In this document: positions 23,855 through 35,760 of the stretch, piece by piece
Position numbering within the stretch: position 1 is the stretch's first letter
Layout of the letters: every line of letters begins with the position of its first letter
Source: Chromatiales bacterium
GTDB taxonomy: Bacteria; Pseudomonadota; Gammaproteobacteria; UBA6429; Thiohalophilaceae
Reading direction: 5' to 3'
Assembly (NCBI GenBank): GCA_026984045.1
Contig: JALSSV010000061.1
Span: 1-49,301, forward strand
Length of the DNA: 49,301 nucleotides
The notes under the pieces: model-generated
The model's input: the letters and a program-made list of their open reading frames with translations, nothing else
Told to the model about the DNA's origin: nothing
The model's database searches: none
Program-made: the position numbers and the translations under genes

Positions 23855-25198
23855 ATGGAAAAACGCCGCTATTTCGGCACCGACGGGATTCGTGGCCGGG
23901 TGGGCGAGTCGCCCATCACCCCCGATTTCGTGCTCAAGCTCGGCTGGGCCGTGGGCCGGGTGCTGGGCCGCGACGGCGGCAAGGTCCTGATCGGCAAGGA
24001 CACGCGGATCTCCGGTTACATGTTCGAGTCGGCCCTGGAGGCGGGCCTCTCGGCCGCGGGCCTCGACACCGCGCTGCTCGGCCCCATGCCCACGCCGGCC
24101 ATCGCCTATCTCACCCGCACCCAGCACGCCCGCACCGGCATCGTCATCTCCGCTTCCCACAACCCCTATCACGACAACGGCATCAAGTTCTTCTCCGCCG
24201 AGGGCACCAAGCTGCCCGATGAAGTGGAGCTGGCCATCGAGGCCGAGCTGGACAAGCCCCTGGCCTGCAACGACTCGGCCCGCCTGGGCAAGGCCACCCG
24301 CCTCGAGGACGCCGCCGGGCGTTACATCGAGTTCTGCAAGAGCACCTTCCCCTGCGGCCGGGATCTGGCCGGGCTGAAGATCGTCGTGGACTGCGCCCAC
24401 GGCGCCACCTATCACGTGGCCCCGGCGGTGTTCGACGAACTGGGCGCCCGGGTCACCGCCATCGGGGTCGAGCCCGACGGCCTGAACATCAACGACGGCG
24501 TCGGCTCCACCCATCCCGAAACCCTGCAGCGCCGGGTGGTGGAAGAGGGCGCCGATCTCGGCATCGCCCTGGATGGCGACGGCGACCGGGTGCTGATGGT
24601 GGACGGCGACGGTACCTTGCTCGACGGTGACGAGCTGCTCTACATCATCGCCATGGAACGCCAGGCCCGCCAGGCCCTGGAAGGCGGCGTGGTCGGCACC
24701 CTCATGACCAACCTGGGACTGGAACACGCCTTCGCCCGCGAAGGCGTGCCCTTCGCCCGGGCGAAGGTCGGCGACCGCTATGTGCTCGAACAGCTTCGCG
24801 CCAGCAACTGGCGGCTGGGCGGCGAATCGTCGGGCCACATCATCTGCCTGGACCGCACCACCACCGGCGATGGCATCGTCTCGGCCCTGCAGGTGCTGGC
24901 GGCCATGACCCACAGCGGCCGCCGCCTGGGCGAACTGCGTGCGGGCATGACCAAGTATCCGCAGGAGCTGATCAACGTGCGCCTTGAACAGCGCATCGAC
25001 GTGCTCGCCCTGCCGACCGTGCAGGCCGCCGTGGCCGAGGCCGAGGCCCGCCTGGCCGAGCGGGGCCGGATCCTGCTGCGGCCCTCCGGCACGGAACCGC
25101 TGATCCGGGTCATGGTCGAAGGCCAGGACGCCGCCGAAGTGACCCGGGTCGCCAGCGAACTGGCCGAGGTGGTGCGCACCGCCATCACCGCCGCCTGA
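23855..25198 (+). CDS. glmM: Phosphoglucosamine mutase GlmM
   Basis: A 447-residue enzyme converting glucosamine-6-P to glucosamine-1-P for UDP-GlcNAc. The N-terminal [15 protein letters not shown], the phosphoserine loop [15 protein letters not shown] (Ser101), the Mg-binding DGDGDRV loop, the GGESSGH sugar-binding loop and the C-terminal [15 protein letters not shown] phosphate-binding loop are all present. ATG 23855 is preferred over GTG 23846: the GAGGAG that includes 23846 is the Shine-Dalgarno, and [11 protein letters not shown] matches the family start. It begins 5 nt after the folP stop. Confidence 0.97.
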   Translation: MEKRRYFGTDGIRGRVGESPITPDFVLKLGWAVGRVLGRDGGKVLIGKDTRISGYMFESALEAGLSAAGLDTALLGPMPTPAIAYLTRTQHARTGIVISASHNPYHDNGIKFFSAEGTKLPDEVELAIEAELDKPLACNDSARLGKATRLEDAAGRYIEFCKSTFPCGRDLAGLKIVVDCAHGATYHVAPAVFDELGARVTAIGVEPDGLNINDGVGSTHPETLQRRVVEEGADLGIALDGDGDRVLMVDGDGTLLDGDELLYIIAMERQARQALEGGVVGTLMTNLGLEHAFAREGVPFARAKVGDRYVLEQLRASNWRLGGESSGHIICLDRTTTGDGIVSALQVLAAMTHSGRRLGELRAGMTKYPQELINVRLEQRIDVLALPTVQAAVAEAEARLAERGRILLRPSGTEPLIRVMVEGQDAAEVTRVASELAEVVRTAITAA

Positions 25199-25287
25199 CT
25201 TCCCGCATTGATTTATGGGCCGCCGGCGGGTATCCTTTCGCGCTTTCCGAAGACCGTCCGCAAATCGCTGAATCTGGAGAGGCATCC

Positions 25288-26040
25288 ATGCGTCAACCCC
25301 TGATCGCCGGCAACTGGAAGATGAACGGCACCCGCGAGTCCATCAAGGCCCTGCTCGACGGGATCAAGGCCGGGATCGGGGAGGTGAAGGTGGCCGAAGT
25401 GGCCGTCTGCCCGCCCTTCGTCTACCTGGCCGACGTGCAGGCCCAGCTCGAGGGCACGCCCATCGCCTGGGGGGCGCAGAACCTCAGCACCGAACTCAAG
25501 GGCGCCTTCACCGGCGAGATCGCCGCGCCCATGCTGAATGATTTCGGCTGCAAGTACGTGATCGTCGGTCACTCCGAGCGCCGCACCCTGTTCGGCGAGG
25601 ACGATGCCACCGTGGCCACCAAGTTCGCCGTGGCCCGCGCCAACGGCCTCAAGCCCATCCTCTGCGTGGGCGAGACCCTCGAGGAGCGCGAGAAGGGCGT
25701 GACTGAAGACGTGGTGGCCCGCCAGATCCAGGCCGTCATCGACAGGGAAGGCGTCGCCGCCCTGGCCGACGGCGTGATTGCCTACGAGCCCGTCTGGGCC
25801 ATCGGCACCGGCAAGACCGCCAGCCCGGAACAGGCCCAGGCCGTGCACGCCTTCATCCGCGGCATGATCGCCGGGCAGGATGCCGGCGTGGCGGAGGCCC
25901 TGCGCATCCAGTACGGCGGCAGCATGAACGCCGGCAATGCCGCCGAACTGCTGGCCCAGCCCGACATCGACGGCGGCCTGATCGGCGGCGCCTCGCTCAA
26001 GGCCGAGGATTTCCTGACCATCTGCCGCGCCGCGGGCTGA
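25288..26040 (+). CDS. tpiA: Triosephosphate isomerase
   Basis: A 250-residue glycolytic/gluconeogenic enzyme. Catalytic residues are visible: Lys11 in GNWKMNG, His95 in VGHSERR and Glu167 in AYEPVWAIGTGK. Loop 6 and the phosphate-binding end YGGSMNAGNA and DGGLIGGASL are intact. Start MRQPLIAGNWKMNG has GGAGAGG upstream. It lies between glmM and secG, the order found in Pseudomonas-type gammaproteobacteria. Confidence 0.98.
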   Translation: MRQPLIAGNWKMNGTRESIKALLDGIKAGIGEVKVAEVAVCPPFVYLADVQAQLEGTPIAWGAQNLSTELKGAFTGEIAAPMLNDFGCKYVIVGHSERRTLFGEDDATVATKFAVARANGLKPILCVGETLEEREKGVTEDVVARQIQAVIDREGVAALADGVIAYEPVWAIGTGKTASPEQAQAVHAFIRGMIAGQDAGVAEALRIQYGGSMNAGNAAELLAQPDIDGGLIGGASLKAEDFLTICRAAG

Positions 26041-26063
26041 GCCCGGCGCCTGAAGAAACCGAG

Positions 26064-26486
26064 ATGCTGCACAATATCATTCTGGTCATCCACGTTCTGA
26101 TCTCCGTTGCCCTGATCGGACTCATCCTGATCCAGCAGGGCAAGGGCGCCGAGGCCGGTGCGGCCTTCGGCAGCGGGGCCTCGGGAACCGTGTTCGGCGC
26201 CCGCGGCGCTGCCTCGTTCCTGACCCGCACCACGGCCATCCTGGCCACGCTGTTCTTCATTACCAGCCTGAGCCTGGCCTATCTGGCCTCCATGGAGTCC
26301 AGGCCGGTCAGCGCGGCGGAGAAACTGGAACAGATCGAAACCCCGGCCCCGGTCTCCGACGTGCCCAGCGTCGAGACCCCGGCCACGGCGCCGGCCGGCG
26401 GCAGCGACGTGCCCGCCGTCCCGGCGGCCCCCAAGGCCCCGACCGCGCCGGCCAAAAAGTCCCCGGAAAATGCCGGGAAACCATAG
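26064..26486 (+). CDS. secG: Protein-export membrane protein SecG
   Basis: A 140-residue subunit of the SecYEG translocon. Two membrane helices (~3-22 and ~52-72) flank the conserved cytoplasmic loop LIQQGKGAEAGAAFGSGASGTVFGARG. The extra C-terminal ~60 residues are Pro/Ala/Val-rich and probably unstructured, as in many gammaproteobacterial SecG. It lies 23 nt after tpiA and 15 nt before tRNA-Leu, so the three are likely co-transcribed. Confidence 0.95.
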   Translation: MLHNIILVIHVLISVALIGLILIQQGKGAEAGAAFGSGASGTVFGARGAASFLTRTTAILATLFFITSLSLAYLASMESRPVSAAEKLEQIETPAPVSDVPSVETPATAPAGGSDVPAVPAAPKAPTAPAKKSPENAGKP

Positions 26487-26500
26487 GAAAACGATTTCAA

Positions 26501-26585
26501 GCCGAAGTGGTGGAATTGGTAGACACGCTATCTTGAGGGGGTAGTGGCGAAAGCCGTGCCGGTTCGAGTCCGGCCTTCGGCACCA
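26501..26585 (+). tRNA. leuU: tRNA-Leu (anticodon GAG)
   Basis: An 85-nt gene with encoded CCA. The acceptor stem pairs GCCGAAG with CTTCGGC and the discriminator is A. The anticodon arm CTATC-TTGAGGG-GGTAG puts GAG at 26535-26537. A long variable arm (TGGCGAAAGCC-type) identifies a class II leucine tRNA. T-arm GGTTCGAGTCC. Position next to secG is the same as E. coli leuU. A terminator follows at 26602. Confidence 0.95.
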
Positions 26586-26601
26586 CACGCTGTAAGAAAC
26601 A

Positions 26602-26632
26602 ACCGGGGCCCGTCCCCGGTTTTTCTTTTTTT
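26602..26632 (+). terminator. Rho-independent terminator after tRNA-Leu
   Basis: Stem ACCGGGG (26602-26608) / CCCCGGT (26614-26620), then TTTTTCTTTTTTT. It ends the tpiA-secG-tRNA-Leu transcript. Confidence 0.9.
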
Positions 26633-26737
26633 GCCGTCGACCCGTCACGGATCCGTGCCGGCTGACGCGGGCCCTCCATGGCCCGCGCCCTGCGGGCGCC
26701 GCTGGCGCGGCGTCCGGTTCCGCTCCCGGCGGAACCG

Positions 26738-26759
26738 TCGAGTCCGGCCTTCGGCACCA
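26738..26759 (+). pseudogene. Duplicated 3' end of tRNA-Leu
   Basis: These 22 bases are identical to the last 22 bases of tRNA-Leu (26564-26585), including CCA. No matching 5' part precedes them, so this is not a functional tRNA. A second ACCGGGG-type terminator follows, as it does after the intact gene. Either a second tRNA was lost or an element once integrated here. Confidence 0.8.
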
Positions 26760-26763
26760 ACAC

Positions 26764-26804
26764 GAAACGAAAAAACCGGGGCTTTGCCCCGGTTTTTTCG
26801 TTTC
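26764..26804. terminator. Second, symmetric rho-independent terminator
   Basis: A stem running from GAAACG through AAAAAACCGGGGC (26764-26782), a TTT loop, and its full complement (26786-26804) ending TTTTTTCGTTT. It resembles the terminator at 26602 and can act on both strands. Confidence 0.85.
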
Positions 26805-27125
26805 AGGGCCGAGGGACGAGTGGTGAGGGCCGAGGAGAGGGAAATCGCCGCTTTGTTCCCCGTAGCGTAGGGCGGGTCAAGCGAAGCGGACCCGCCGGGG
26901 AAGAATCCCCCTGCGATGCGCGTTGTGACAAACCTTTTGCTGCCGGAAAAGACCGTCCGCATTGTCGGTCATCGTTTTCGATTTCGGGAAATTCCGAGGG
27001 GATTCCCTGCCAACAACGGGAATGGCCTGTCATTCCCGACGAAATTGTTAAGGTGCTGTTTTTTCTGCCGTATTCATTTCATACGGCCATCGTGTTCGCT
27101 TTATGCAACGATAAGAATCGCAAAC
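26805..27125. other. Gene-free stretch upstream of the nuo promoter
   Basis: Contains two GGGCCGAGG-type GC motifs (26805-26835) and the GGCGGGTC/GACCCGCC repeat (26865-26896). From ~26930 to 27125 the DNA becomes AT-richer and contains no convincing gene; short open frames here lack coding character. It may carry upstream regulatory sites for nuo that I cannot identify. Confidence 0.5.
26865..26896. repeat. Palindromic intergenic repeat (GGCGGGTC...GACCCGCC)
   Basis: GCGTAGGGCGGGTCAAGCG then AAGCGGACCCGCC: an 8-bp stem (26871-26878 with 26889-26896) around AAGCGAAGCG. It resembles a repeat class (GTAGGGTGGGTTAGCGAAGCG-type) common in environmental Proteobacteria. Confidence 0.55.
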
Positions 27126-27154
27126 TTGACACCCCCTTGCCGCCTGCCTAGACT
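27126..27154 (+). promoter_or_regulatory. Sigma-70 promoter of the nuo operon
   Basis: A perfect -35 TTGACA (27126-27131), 17-nt spacer, and -10 TAGACT (27149-27154). The predicted start near 27161 leaves a ~75-nt leader before nuoA. Confidence 0.8.
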
Positions 27155-27235
27155 GCCTCGAATGTGCTGCCACGGCAGACGCGATAACGAAAAGAAAACC
27201 GCCTGCGCGGTCAACCATCGGGGTAGAGGAAACGC

Positions 27236-27592
27236 ATGCTGGAAAACTACCTGCCAATCCTGATCTTCATCCTCGTTGGACTGGCAGTCGGCGGCATGAT
27301 GATCATGCTGGGTTTCATCCTCGCCCCCAACCGCCCCGACAGCGAAAAGCTCTCGCCCTACGAGTGCGGTTTCGAGGCCTTCGAGGATGCGCGCATGAAG
27401 TTCGACGTGCGCTATTACCTCGTCGCCATCCTCTTCATCATCTTCGATCTGGAAATCGCCTTCCTGTTTCCCTGGGCCATCGTGCTCAAGGAGATCGGCT
27501 GGTTCGGTTTCATCGCCATGAGCCTGTTCCTCGGCATCCTGGTGATCGGCTTCATCTATGAATGGAAGAAGGGGGCTCTGGAATGGGAGTAG
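27236..27592 (+). CDS. nuoA: NADH-quinone oxidoreductase subunit A
   Basis: A 118-residue membrane subunit of complex I with three helices (~6-28, ~60-82, ~88-108). The conserved loop [36 protein letters not shown] is complete. Start ATG 27236 has AGAGGA upstream. It is the first gene of the 14-gene operon and overlaps nuoB by 10 nt. Confidence 0.97.
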   Translation: MLENYLPILIFILVGLAVGGMMIMLGFILAPNRPDSEKLSPYECGFEAFEDARMKFDVRYYLVAILFIIFDLEIAFLFPWAIVLKEIGWFGFIAMSLFLGILVIGFIYEWKKGALEWE

Positions 27593-28059
27593 AAGGCGTC
27601 CTCAAGGAAGGTTTCGTCACCACCCAGGCGGACAAGCTCATCAACTGGGCGCGGACCGGTTCCCTGTGGCCCATGACCTTCGGCCTCGCCTGCTGTGCGG
27701 TGGAGATGATGCACTCGGCCGCGGCCCGTTACGATCTGGACCGCCTGGGGATCATCTTCCGCCCCAGTCCCCGCCAGTCGGACGTGATGATCGTGGCCGG
27801 GACCCTGGTCAACAAGATGGCCCCGGCCCTGCGCAAGGTCTATGACCAGATGGCCGAGCCGCGCTGGGTGATCTCCATGGGCTCCTGCGCCAACGGCGGC
27901 GGCTATTACCACTATTCCTATTCGGTGGTGCGCGGCTGCGACCGGGTGGTGCCGGTCGACATCTACGTGCCGGGCTGTCCGCCCACTGCCGAGGCCCTGA
28001 TCTACGGCATCCTGCAGTTGCAGAACAAGATCCGCCGCACCAACACCATCGCCCGCTGA
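27583..28059 (+). CDS. nuoB: NADH-quinone oxidoreductase subunit B
   Basis: A 158-residue peripheral subunit that holds the terminal 4Fe-4S cluster N2 next to the quinone site. Cys37-Cys38 in [10 protein letters not shown], the GSCANGGG cysteine and [11 protein letters not shown] supply the ligands. ATG 27583 ([11 protein letters not shown]) is preferred over an in-frame upstream ATG inside nuoA at 27562. It is coupled to nuoA by overlap. Confidence 0.97.
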   Translation: MGVEGVLKEGFVTTQADKLINWARTGSLWPMTFGLACCAVEMMHSAAARYDLDRLGIIFRPSPRQSDVMIVAGTLVNKMAPALRKVYDQMAEPRWVISMGSCANGGGYYHYSYSVVRGCDRVVPVDIYVPGCPPTAEALIYGILQLQNKIRRTNTIAR

Positions 28060-28063
28060 GCCC

Positions 28064-28684
28064 ATGTCCGCCTACTACGAAGAACTGCTGGAAACCCTGC
28101 AGGAGCGCCTCGGCGAGAGCGTGGTCAACCCGCGCGTGGCCCTGGGCGAGCTGACCTTCGAAACGCCGCCGGAGAAGCTGCTCGCCACCTGCCGCGCCCT
28201 GCGCGACAACGATGCCTTTGCCTGCGCCCAGCTCATCGACCTGTGCGGCGTGGACTATTCCGAATACGGCGAACAGCCCTGGGACGGGCCGCGCTACGCG
28301 GTGGTCTATCACCTGCTGTCGATTCGCCACAACCACCGTATCCGCCTCAAGTGCTTCATCGACGGCGAGCCGCCGCGCATCGCCTCGATGATCGACATCT
28401 GGGCCTCGGCCAACTGGTTCGAGCGCGAGGCCTTCGATCTCTACGGCATCCTCTTCGAGGGGCATCCCGACCTGCGCCGCATCCTCACCGACTACGGCTT
28501 CGTCGGCCACCCCTTCCGCAAGGACTTCCCCCTCTCGGGCAACGTGGAGATGCGCTACGACCCGGAACGCCAGCGGGTGGTCTACGAGCCGGTGACCGTG
28601 GAGCCGCGCATCAACCAGCCGCGGGTGATCCGCCACGACAACCGCTACCTGGACCCGGCCAGCGAGGAGGGCGGCGATGCCTGA
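28064..28684 (+). CDS. nuoC: NADH-quinone oxidoreductase subunit C
   Basis: A 206-residue 30-kDa peripheral subunit. Signatures are [13 protein letters not shown], the [32 protein letters not shown] block (the 30-kDa subunit motif) and [12 protein letters not shown]. It is a separate gene, not fused to nuoD as in E. coli. Overlaps nuoD by 8 nt. Confidence 0.97.
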   Translation: MSAYYEELLETLQERLGESVVNPRVALGELTFETPPEKLLATCRALRDNDAFACAQLIDLCGVDYSEYGEQPWDGPRYAVVYHLLSIRHNHRIRLKCFIDGEPPRIASMIDIWASANWFEREAFDLYGILFEGHPDLRRILTDYGFVGHPFRKDFPLSGNVEMRYDPERQRVVYEPVTVEPRINQPRVIRHDNRYLDPASEEGGDA

Positions 28685-29930
28685 GATCCGCAACTACACG
28701 GTCAACTTCGGGCCCCAGCATCCGGCCGCCCACGGCGTGCTGCGCCTGGTGCTGGAGATGGACGGCGAGGTGGTACAGCGCGCCGATCCCCACGTGGGCC
28801 TGCTGCACCGGGCCACCGAGAAGCTGGCCGAATACAAGATCTACAACCAGTCCATTCCCTACATGGACCGGCTCGACTACGTCTCGATGATGGTCAACGA
28901 GCACGCCTACGTGCTGGCCATCGAGAAGCTGCTGGGCATCGAGGCGCCCATCCGCGCCCAGTACATCCGCGTGATGTTCGATGAGATCACCCGCCTGCTG
29001 AACCACCTCATGTGGCTCGGCACCCACGCCCTCGACGTGGGCGCCATGACCATGTTCCTCTACTGCTTCCGCGAGCGCGAGGATCTGATGGACATGTACG
29101 AGGCGGTCTCCGGCGCGCGCATGCACGCGGCCTACTACCGTCCGGGCGGGGTGTACCGGGACCTGCCCGACAGCATGCCCAAATACACGGAAACGAAGTA
29201 CCGCGACAAGGACGAAGTCCGGCGCATGAACGCCAACCGCGAAGGCAGCCTGCTCGACTTCATCTGGGACTTCACCGAGCGCTTCCCCGGTTACGTGGAC
29301 GAGTACGAAACCCTGCTCACCGACAACCGGATCTGGAAGCAGCGTACCGTCGGCATCGGCGTGGTCAGCCCCGAGCGGGCCCTGCAGCTCGGCTTCACCG
29401 GCCCCATGCTGCGCGGCTCGGGGATCGAATGGGATCTGCGCAAGAAGCAGCCCTACGAGGTCTACGACCGGCTCGACTTCCAGGTGCCCATCGGCGTCAA
29501 CGGCGACTGCTACGACCGCTACCTGGTGCGGGTGGAGGAGATGCGCCAGTCCAACCGCATCATCCGCCAGTGCGTGGAATGGCTGCGCAAGCACCCGGGC
29601 CCGGTGATGCTCGAAAACCACAAGGTCACCCCGCCGAGCCGCGAGGAGATGAAGAGCGAGATGGAAGCCCTGATCCATCACTTCAAGCTCTTCACCGAAG
29701 GCTACGTGCTGCCCGAGGGCGAGGCCTATGCCGCCGTCGAGCACCCCAAGGGCGAGTTCGGGATCTACCTGGTCTCCGACGGCGCCAACAAGCCCTACCG
29801 CCTGAAGATCCGGCCGCCGGGCTTCATCCATCTCGCCGCCATGGACGAGATGGCCCGTGGGCACATGCTGGCCGACGTGGTGGCCATCATCGGCACCATG
29901 GACATCGTATTCGGAGAAATCGATCGATGA
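28677..29930 (+). CDS. nuoD: NADH-quinone oxidoreductase subunit D
   Basis: A 417-residue 49-kDa subunit that forms the quinone pocket with NuoB. The N-terminal [21 protein letters not shown] and [14 protein letters not shown] carry the conserved quinone-site His residues. The C-terminal [25 protein letters not shown] is diagnostic. Start ATG overlaps the nuoC stop; its own stop overlaps the nuoE start (ATGA). Confidence 0.98.
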   Translation: MPEIRNYTVNFGPQHPAAHGVLRLVLEMDGEVVQRADPHVGLLHRATEKLAEYKIYNQSIPYMDRLDYVSMMVNEHAYVLAIEKLLGIEAPIRAQYIRVMFDEITRLLNHLMWLGTHALDVGAMTMFLYCFREREDLMDMYEAVSGARMHAAYYRPGGVYRDLPDSMPKYTETKYRDKDEVRRMNANREGSLLDFIWDFTERFPGYVDEYETLLTDNRIWKQRTVGIGVVSPERALQLGFTGPMLRGSGIEWDLRKKQPYEVYDRLDFQVPIGVNGDCYDRYLVRVEEMRQSNRIIRQCVEWLRKHPGPVMLENHKVTPPSREEMKSEMEALIHHFKLFTEGYVLPEGEAYAAVEHPKGEFGIYLVSDGANKPYRLKIRPPGFIHLAAMDEMARGHMLADVVAIIGTMDIVFGEIDR

Positions 29931-30439
29931 TGACAGGCACCACCGCAAGCGCCGGCCGCATCGAACTCATCAGCGAGGAGTCCCGCGCCGAGATCGATCG
30001 CTGGATCGCCAAGTACCCGCCCGAGCAGAAGCGCTCGGCGGTGATGGCCGCCCTGCGCATCGTCCAGGATCAGAACGGTGGCCACCTCACCACCGAGCTG
30101 ATGGACGCCGTGGCCGCCTACCTGGAGATGCCGCCGGTGGCCGTGTACGAGGTGGCCACCTTCTATTCCATGTACGAGCTGGAGCCGGTGGGCAAGCACA
30201 AGATCTGCGTGTGCACCAACATCTCCTGCATGCTGCGCGGCTCCGACGAGGTGGTGGCCCACCTGAAGGAACGGCTCGGTATCGGTTTGGGCGAGACCAC
30301 CCCCGACGGCCGCTTTACCCTCAAGGAAGTGGAATGCCTCGGCGCCTGCGTGGAGGCCCCCATGTTCCAGATCGGCCAGACCTACTACGGCAACCTCACG
30401 CCGGAGAAGATCGACGAAATCCTGGAGGGGCTGGACTGA
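29927..30439 (+). CDS. nuoE: NADH-quinone oxidoreductase subunit E
   Basis: A 170-residue 24-kDa subunit with 2Fe-2S cluster N1a. Thioredoxin-like fold; ligands lie in [10 protein letters not shown] and [11 protein letters not shown]. The helical N-terminus [19 protein letters not shown] is typical. ATG 29927 overlaps the nuoD stop; an adjacent ATG at 29930 is equally possible. Confidence 0.96.
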   Translation: MMTGTTASAGRIELISEESRAEIDRWIAKYPPEQKRSAVMAALRIVQDQNGGHLTTELMDAVAAYLEMPPVAVYEVATFYSMYELEPVGKHKICVCTNISCMLRGSDEVVAHLKERLGIGLGETTPDGRFTLKEVECLGACVEAPMFQIGQTYYGNLTPEKIDEILEGLD

Positions 30440-30475
30440 TGCGCAGCACCGTCAATCAGGCAGGAGGGCCGCGGC

Positions 30476-31765
<1,290 letters not shown>

Positions 31766-31773
31766 GACGCGCC

Positions 31774-34149
31774 ATGGTCACCATCGAAATCGACGGCAAG
31801 ACGCTCCAGGTGCCCAAGGGCAGCATGGTCATCGAGGCGGCCGATGCGGCCGGCATCGTGATCCCCCGTTTCTGCTATCACAAGAAGCTGTCGGTGGCCG
31901 CCAACTGCCGCATGTGCCTGGTGGAAGTGGAAAAGGCGCCCAAGCCCCTGCCGGCCTGCGCCACCCCGGTCACCGACGGCATGAAAGTCTTCACCCGCTC
32001 GCCGCTGGCCCTCGAGGCGCAGAAGAGCGTCATGGAGTTCCTGCTCATCAACCATCCCCTCGACTGCCCCATCTGCGATCAGGGCGGGGAGTGCGATCTG
32101 CAGGATCTGGCCATGGGCTTCGGCAAGGACGTCTCGCGCTTCACCGAGAACAAGCGGGTGGTGCCCGATCCCGACATCGGCCCGCTCATCGCCACCGGCA
32201 TGACCCGCTGCATCCACTGCACCCGCTGCGTGCGCTTCGGCCAGGAGATCGCCGGCATCCAGGAACTGGGCGCCGTGGGACGTGGCGAGCACACCCGGAT
32301 CGGCACCTACGTGGCGCGCGCCGTCACCTCCGAACTCTCCGGCAACGTCATCGATCTGTGTCCGGTGGGCGCGCTCACCTCCAAGCCCTTCCGCTTCAAG
32401 GCCCGGGCCTGGGAACTGACCCACCACGCCGGCATCGCCGCCCACGACTGCATCGGCTCCAACATCGAATACCACGTGCGGCGCAACGAAGTGATGCGCG
32501 TGCTGCCGCGGGAGAACGAGGCGATCAACGAAACCTGGATCTCGGACCGGGATCGCTTCAGCTACCCCGGCTTCTACAGTGACGATCGCGCCACCCGGCC
32601 GCTGATCCGCCAGGGCGAGGAGTGGAAGGAAGTGGACTGGGAGACCGCCATCGCCTATGCCGCCGAAGGGCTTGGCCGGGTCCGCGAGAAATACGGCGCC
32701 GAGCGCCTCGCCGCCCTGACCTCGCCCAACGCCAGCGTGGAGGAAGGCTACCTGTTGCAGAAGCTGATGCGGGCCCTCGGCGCCCACAGCGTGGATCACC
32801 GCCTGCGCCGGCTCGACTTCCGCGCGCCCGACAGCGAGCCTCTGGCCCCGGCCCTCGGCATGGCCATCGCCGATCTGGAGACACTGGATGCGGCGCTGCT
32901 GATCGGCTCCTGGACCCGCAAGGATCAGCCCCTGCTCGGGCACCGTCTGCGCAAGGCCGCCCTGCGCGGCGCGCGCATCGCCGCGCTCAATCCGCTGCGT
33001 TACGAGTTCAACTTCCCGCTCTCCGAGCATCTGGTGCATGCCCCGCAGATCCTGCCCGCGCAGCTTGCGGCCATCGCCAAGGCCCTGCTGGTGCTCAGCG
33101 GCCAGCCCGCGCCCGAAGGCCTGGAGCGGCTGCTCGAGAACGTGGAGGTCCACGAAAGCCACCGCCGCATCGCCACCGATCTCTTCGAGGCCGAACGGGC
33201 CGGCGTGTTCCTCGGCCTGCAGGCCCAGAGCCTGCCCAACCTGACCGAGCTGCGGGCCCTGGCCAACGTGATCGCCGAACAGGCCGGCGCCACCCTCGGT
33301 TATTTCAGCGACGGCGCCAATGCCGTGGGCCTGGCTCTGGCCGGCGTGCTGCCTCACCGGAGCGTTGGCGGTCAGGCGGTGGAGAAGGCCGGCCACGCCG
33401 CGGATGCGATTCTCGGCGGCGAGTCCCGCGGCCTGATCCTGCACGGTTTCGAGCCCGAATTCGACACGGCCAACCCCGGCGCGACCCTCGCCGCCCTGCA
33501 GACGGCCGATTTCGTGGTGGTGCTCAACGGCTACGACACCCCGGCCATGCGCCGCTATGCCGACGTGATCCTGCCGGTGAGCCTGGTGCACGAGAGCGGC
33601 GGCACCTTCGTCAATGCCGAGGGCACCTGGCAGACCTGGCGCGGTGCCGTGCGCCCCTTCGCCGAGGCGCGGCCGGCCTGGAAGGTGTTGTGGGTGCTCG
33701 GCAATTTCCTGAAACTCGACGGGTTCGAGCAGGAGACCGTCGAGCAGGTGCGCGACGAGTTGCGTGAAGCCCTGGGGCCGGTCGTGCCGGATCCCCGCTC
33801 CCCCTGGCAGGCCCCGGCGAGCCTCGCGGGGCAGGGCGGCGAGCTGTACCGCATCGGTCATCTGCCCCTCTATGCGGTGGATGCGGTGGTGCGCCGCTCC
33901 CCGCCGCTGCAGGAGACCACCGATCACATCGTCGGCGCCCTCTATCTCAACCGCGCCACGGCCGATCGCCTGGGCCTGTCCGAAGCCGACACGGTGCAGG
34001 CCAGTCAGGACGGCCACACGGCCACCCTGCCGCTGGTGATCGACGAAGGGGTGCCCGACGACTGCGTGTTCATTCCCCAGGGGGTGCCGGGCAGTGATTC
34101 GCTGGGCGCGGCCTGCGGCCCCGTTGCGTTGCAGAAGGTGACGGCATGA
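31774..34149 (+). CDS. nuoG: NADH-quinone oxidoreductase subunit G
   Basis: A 791-residue 75-kDa subunit. The N-terminal 2Fe-2S ferredoxin domain has [22 protein letters not shown] His-Cys3 4Fe-4S site lies at [18 protein letters not shown] and a second cluster at [14 protein letters not shown]. The C-terminal molybdopterin-oxidoreductase-like domain (from ~220) no longer binds a cofactor in this family. I see no fourth 4Fe-4S (N7) CxxCxxxC site, as in most alpha/gamma NuoG outside enterics. Overlaps nuoH by 4 nt. Confidence 0.95.
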   Translation: MVTIEIDGKTLQVPKGSMVIEAADAAGIVIPRFCYHKKLSVAANCRMCLVEVEKAPKPLPACATPVTDGMKVFTRSPLALEAQKSVMEFLLINHPLDCPICDQGGECDLQDLAMGFGKDVSRFTENKRVVPDPDIGPLIATGMTRCIHCTRCVRFGQEIAGIQELGAVGRGEHTRIGTYVARAVTSELSGNVIDLCPVGALTSKPFRFKARAWELTHHAGIAAHDCIGSNIEYHVRRNEVMRVLPRENEAINETWISDRDRFSYPGFYSDDRATRPLIRQGEEWKEVDWETAIAYAAEGLGRVREKYGAERLAALTSPNASVEEGYLLQKLMRALGAHSVDHRLRRLDFRAPDSEPLAPALGMAIADLETLDAALLIGSWTRKDQPLLGHRLRKAALRGARIAALNPLRYEFNFPLSEHLVHAPQILPAQLAAIAKALLVLSGQPAPEGLERLLENVEVHESHRRIATDLFEAERAGVFLGLQAQSLPNLTELRALANVIAEQAGATLGYFSDGANAVGLALAGVLPHRSVGGQAVEKAGHAADAILGGESRGLILHGFEPEFDTANPGATLAALQTADFVVVLNGYDTPAMRRYADVILPVSLVHESGGTFVNAEGTWQTWRGAVRPFAEARPAWKVLWVLGNFLKLDGFEQETVEQVRDELREALGPVVPDPRSPWQAPASLAGQGGELYRIGHLPLYAVDAVVRRSPPLQETTDHIVGALYLNRATADRLGLSEADTVQASQDGHTATLPLVIDEGVPDDCVFIPQGVPGSDSLGAACGPVALQKVTA

Positions 34150-35243
34150 TGGACTGGTTCGTGGAACTGTGGCAGGCGGTCCCCCTCGGCGTGCAGACCG
34201 TGGTGATCATCCTCCTGCAGATCATCGCCATCGTGCTGCCGCTGATGCTGTGCGTGGCCTACCTCACCTACGCCGAGCGCAAGGTGATCGGCGCCATGCA
34301 GATCCGCATGGGGCCCAACCGCGTGGGCTTCTTCGGCCACCGGCTGTGGGGGCTCGGCCAGCCCATCGCCGATGCCGTGAAGCTGATGTTCAAGGAGATC
34401 GTGATCCCCGCCGGCGCCAACCGCGGCCTGTTCCTGCTGGCGCCGGTGCTGTCCATCGGCCCGGCGCTGGCGGCCTGGGCCGTGGTGCCCTTCGATGCCC
34501 ACCTGGTGCTGGCCGACATCGATGCCGGCCTGCTCTACGTGCTGGCGGTCACCTCCATCGGCGTGTACGGGGTGATCATCGCCGGCTGGGCCTCCAACTC
34601 CAAGTACGCCCTGCTCGGCGCCATGCGTTCCGGCGCGCAGATCGTCTCCTACGAGATCGCCATGGGCTTCGCCCTGGTGGGCGTGCTGATGGCCGGCGGT
34701 TCCCTGAACCTGGGCTCGATCGTGCGCGCCCAGGAAGGCGGCGTGCTGCACTGGTTCTGGATCCCGCTGCTGCCCCTGTTCGTCATCTATTTCGTCTCCG
34801 CCGTGGCCGAGACCAACCGCGCCCCCTTCGACGTGGCCGAGGGCGAGTCGGAAATCGTCGCCGGCTTCCACGTGGAATACTCGGGCATGGCCTTCGCCGT
34901 GTTCTTCCTCGCCGAATACGCCAACATGATCCTGGTCTCGGGCCTGACCGCCATCATGTTCCTGGGCGGCTGGCTCTCGCCCCTGCAGGGGCTGCTGCCC
35001 GAGAGCGCCTTCGGCGTGCCGGTGATCGGCGCCCTGCTGGGCGACGGCATCCACTGGTTCATCATCAAGACCGCCTTCTTCCTGTTCCTGTTTCTGTGGT
35101 TCCGCGCCACTTTCCCGCGCTATCGCTACGATCAGATCATGCGTCTGGGCTGGAAGATCTTCATTCCCATCACCATCGTCTGGCTGCTGGTGGTGGGTGT
35201 CATGATTCTCGCCGGGCTGCCGCCCTGGTTCGACGGGGCGTAG
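34146..35243 (+). CDS. nuoH: NADH-quinone oxidoreductase subunit H
   Basis: A 365-residue membrane subunit with about eight helices that connects the quinone site to the proton-pumping arm. [24 protein letters not shown], the acidic loop [26 protein letters not shown] and [22 protein letters not shown] are all family signatures. Start ATGATG overlaps the nuoG stop. Confidence 0.97.
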   Translation: MMDWFVELWQAVPLGVQTVVIILLQIIAIVLPLMLCVAYLTYAERKVIGAMQIRMGPNRVGFFGHRLWGLGQPIADAVKLMFKEIVIPAGANRGLFLLAPVLSIGPALAAWAVVPFDAHLVLADIDAGLLYVLAVTSIGVYGVIIAGWASNSKYALLGAMRSGAQIVSYEIAMGFALVGVLMAGGSLNLGSIVRAQEGGVLHWFWIPLLPLFVIYFVSAVAETNRAPFDVAEGESEIVAGFHVEYSGMAFAVFFLAEYANMILVSGLTAIMFLGGWLSPLQGLLPESAFGVPVIGALLGDGIHWFIIKTAFFLFLFLWFRATFPRYRYDQIMRLGWKIFIPITIVWLLVVGVMILAGLPPWFDGA

Positions 35244-35253
35244 GAGGACTGCC

Positions 35254-35742
35254 ATGACCGCATTCGCCCGTTTCCTCAAGAGCCTGTTCCTGCTGGAGCT
35301 GTTCAAGGGCCTGTCGGTGACCGGCCGCTATTTCTTCGCGCGCAAGTTCACCCTGCAGTACCCCGAGGAGAAGACCCCGCTCTCGCCGCGCTTTCGCGGC
35401 CTGCACGCGCTGCGCCGCTATCCCAACGGCGAGGAGCGCTGCATCGCCTGCAAGCTCTGCGAGGCCATCTGCCCGGCCCTGGCCATCACCATCGAGGCCG
35501 AAGAGCGGGAAGACGGCACCCGCCGCACCACCCGTTACGACATCGATCTGACCAAGTGCATCTTCTGCGGCTTCTGCGAGGAATCCTGCCCGGTGGATTC
35601 CATCGTCGAGACCCACATCTTCGAATACCACGGCGAGGAGCGGGGCGATCTCTACATGACCAAGGACCGCCTGCTGGCGGTCGGTGACAAGTACGAGGCG
35701 CAGATCGCCGCGGCCCGCAAGCAGGACGCTCCCTACCGCTAA
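35254..35742 (+). CDS. nuoI: NADH-quinone oxidoreductase subunit I
   Basis: A 162-residue ferredoxin-like subunit carrying clusters N6a and N6b. Two CxxCxxCxxxCP motifs: [12 protein letters not shown] and [13 protein letters not shown]-terminal amphipathic helix docks on the membrane arm. AGGAGG is correctly placed before ATG 35254. Confidence 0.98.
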   Translation: MTAFARFLKSLFLLELFKGLSVTGRYFFARKFTLQYPEEKTPLSPRFRGLHALRRYPNGEERCIACKLCEAICPALAITIEAEEREDGTRRTTRYDIDLTKCIFCGFCEESCPVDSIVETHIFEYHGEERGDLYMTKDRLLAVGDKYEAQIAAARKQDAPYR

Positions 35743-35760
35743 CCGGACGAGACGCAGGAC

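Noticed and set aside
26586-26760. A second complete tRNA downstream of tRNA-Leu
   Set aside because: Only the last 22 nt are present; no D-arm, anticodon arm or 5' acceptor strand could be matched in the preceding bases.
26640-27150. Short open frames between tRNA-Leu and nuoA
   Set aside because: They cross two terminators, repeats and the nuo promoter, lack ribosome-binding sites and show no protein-like composition.
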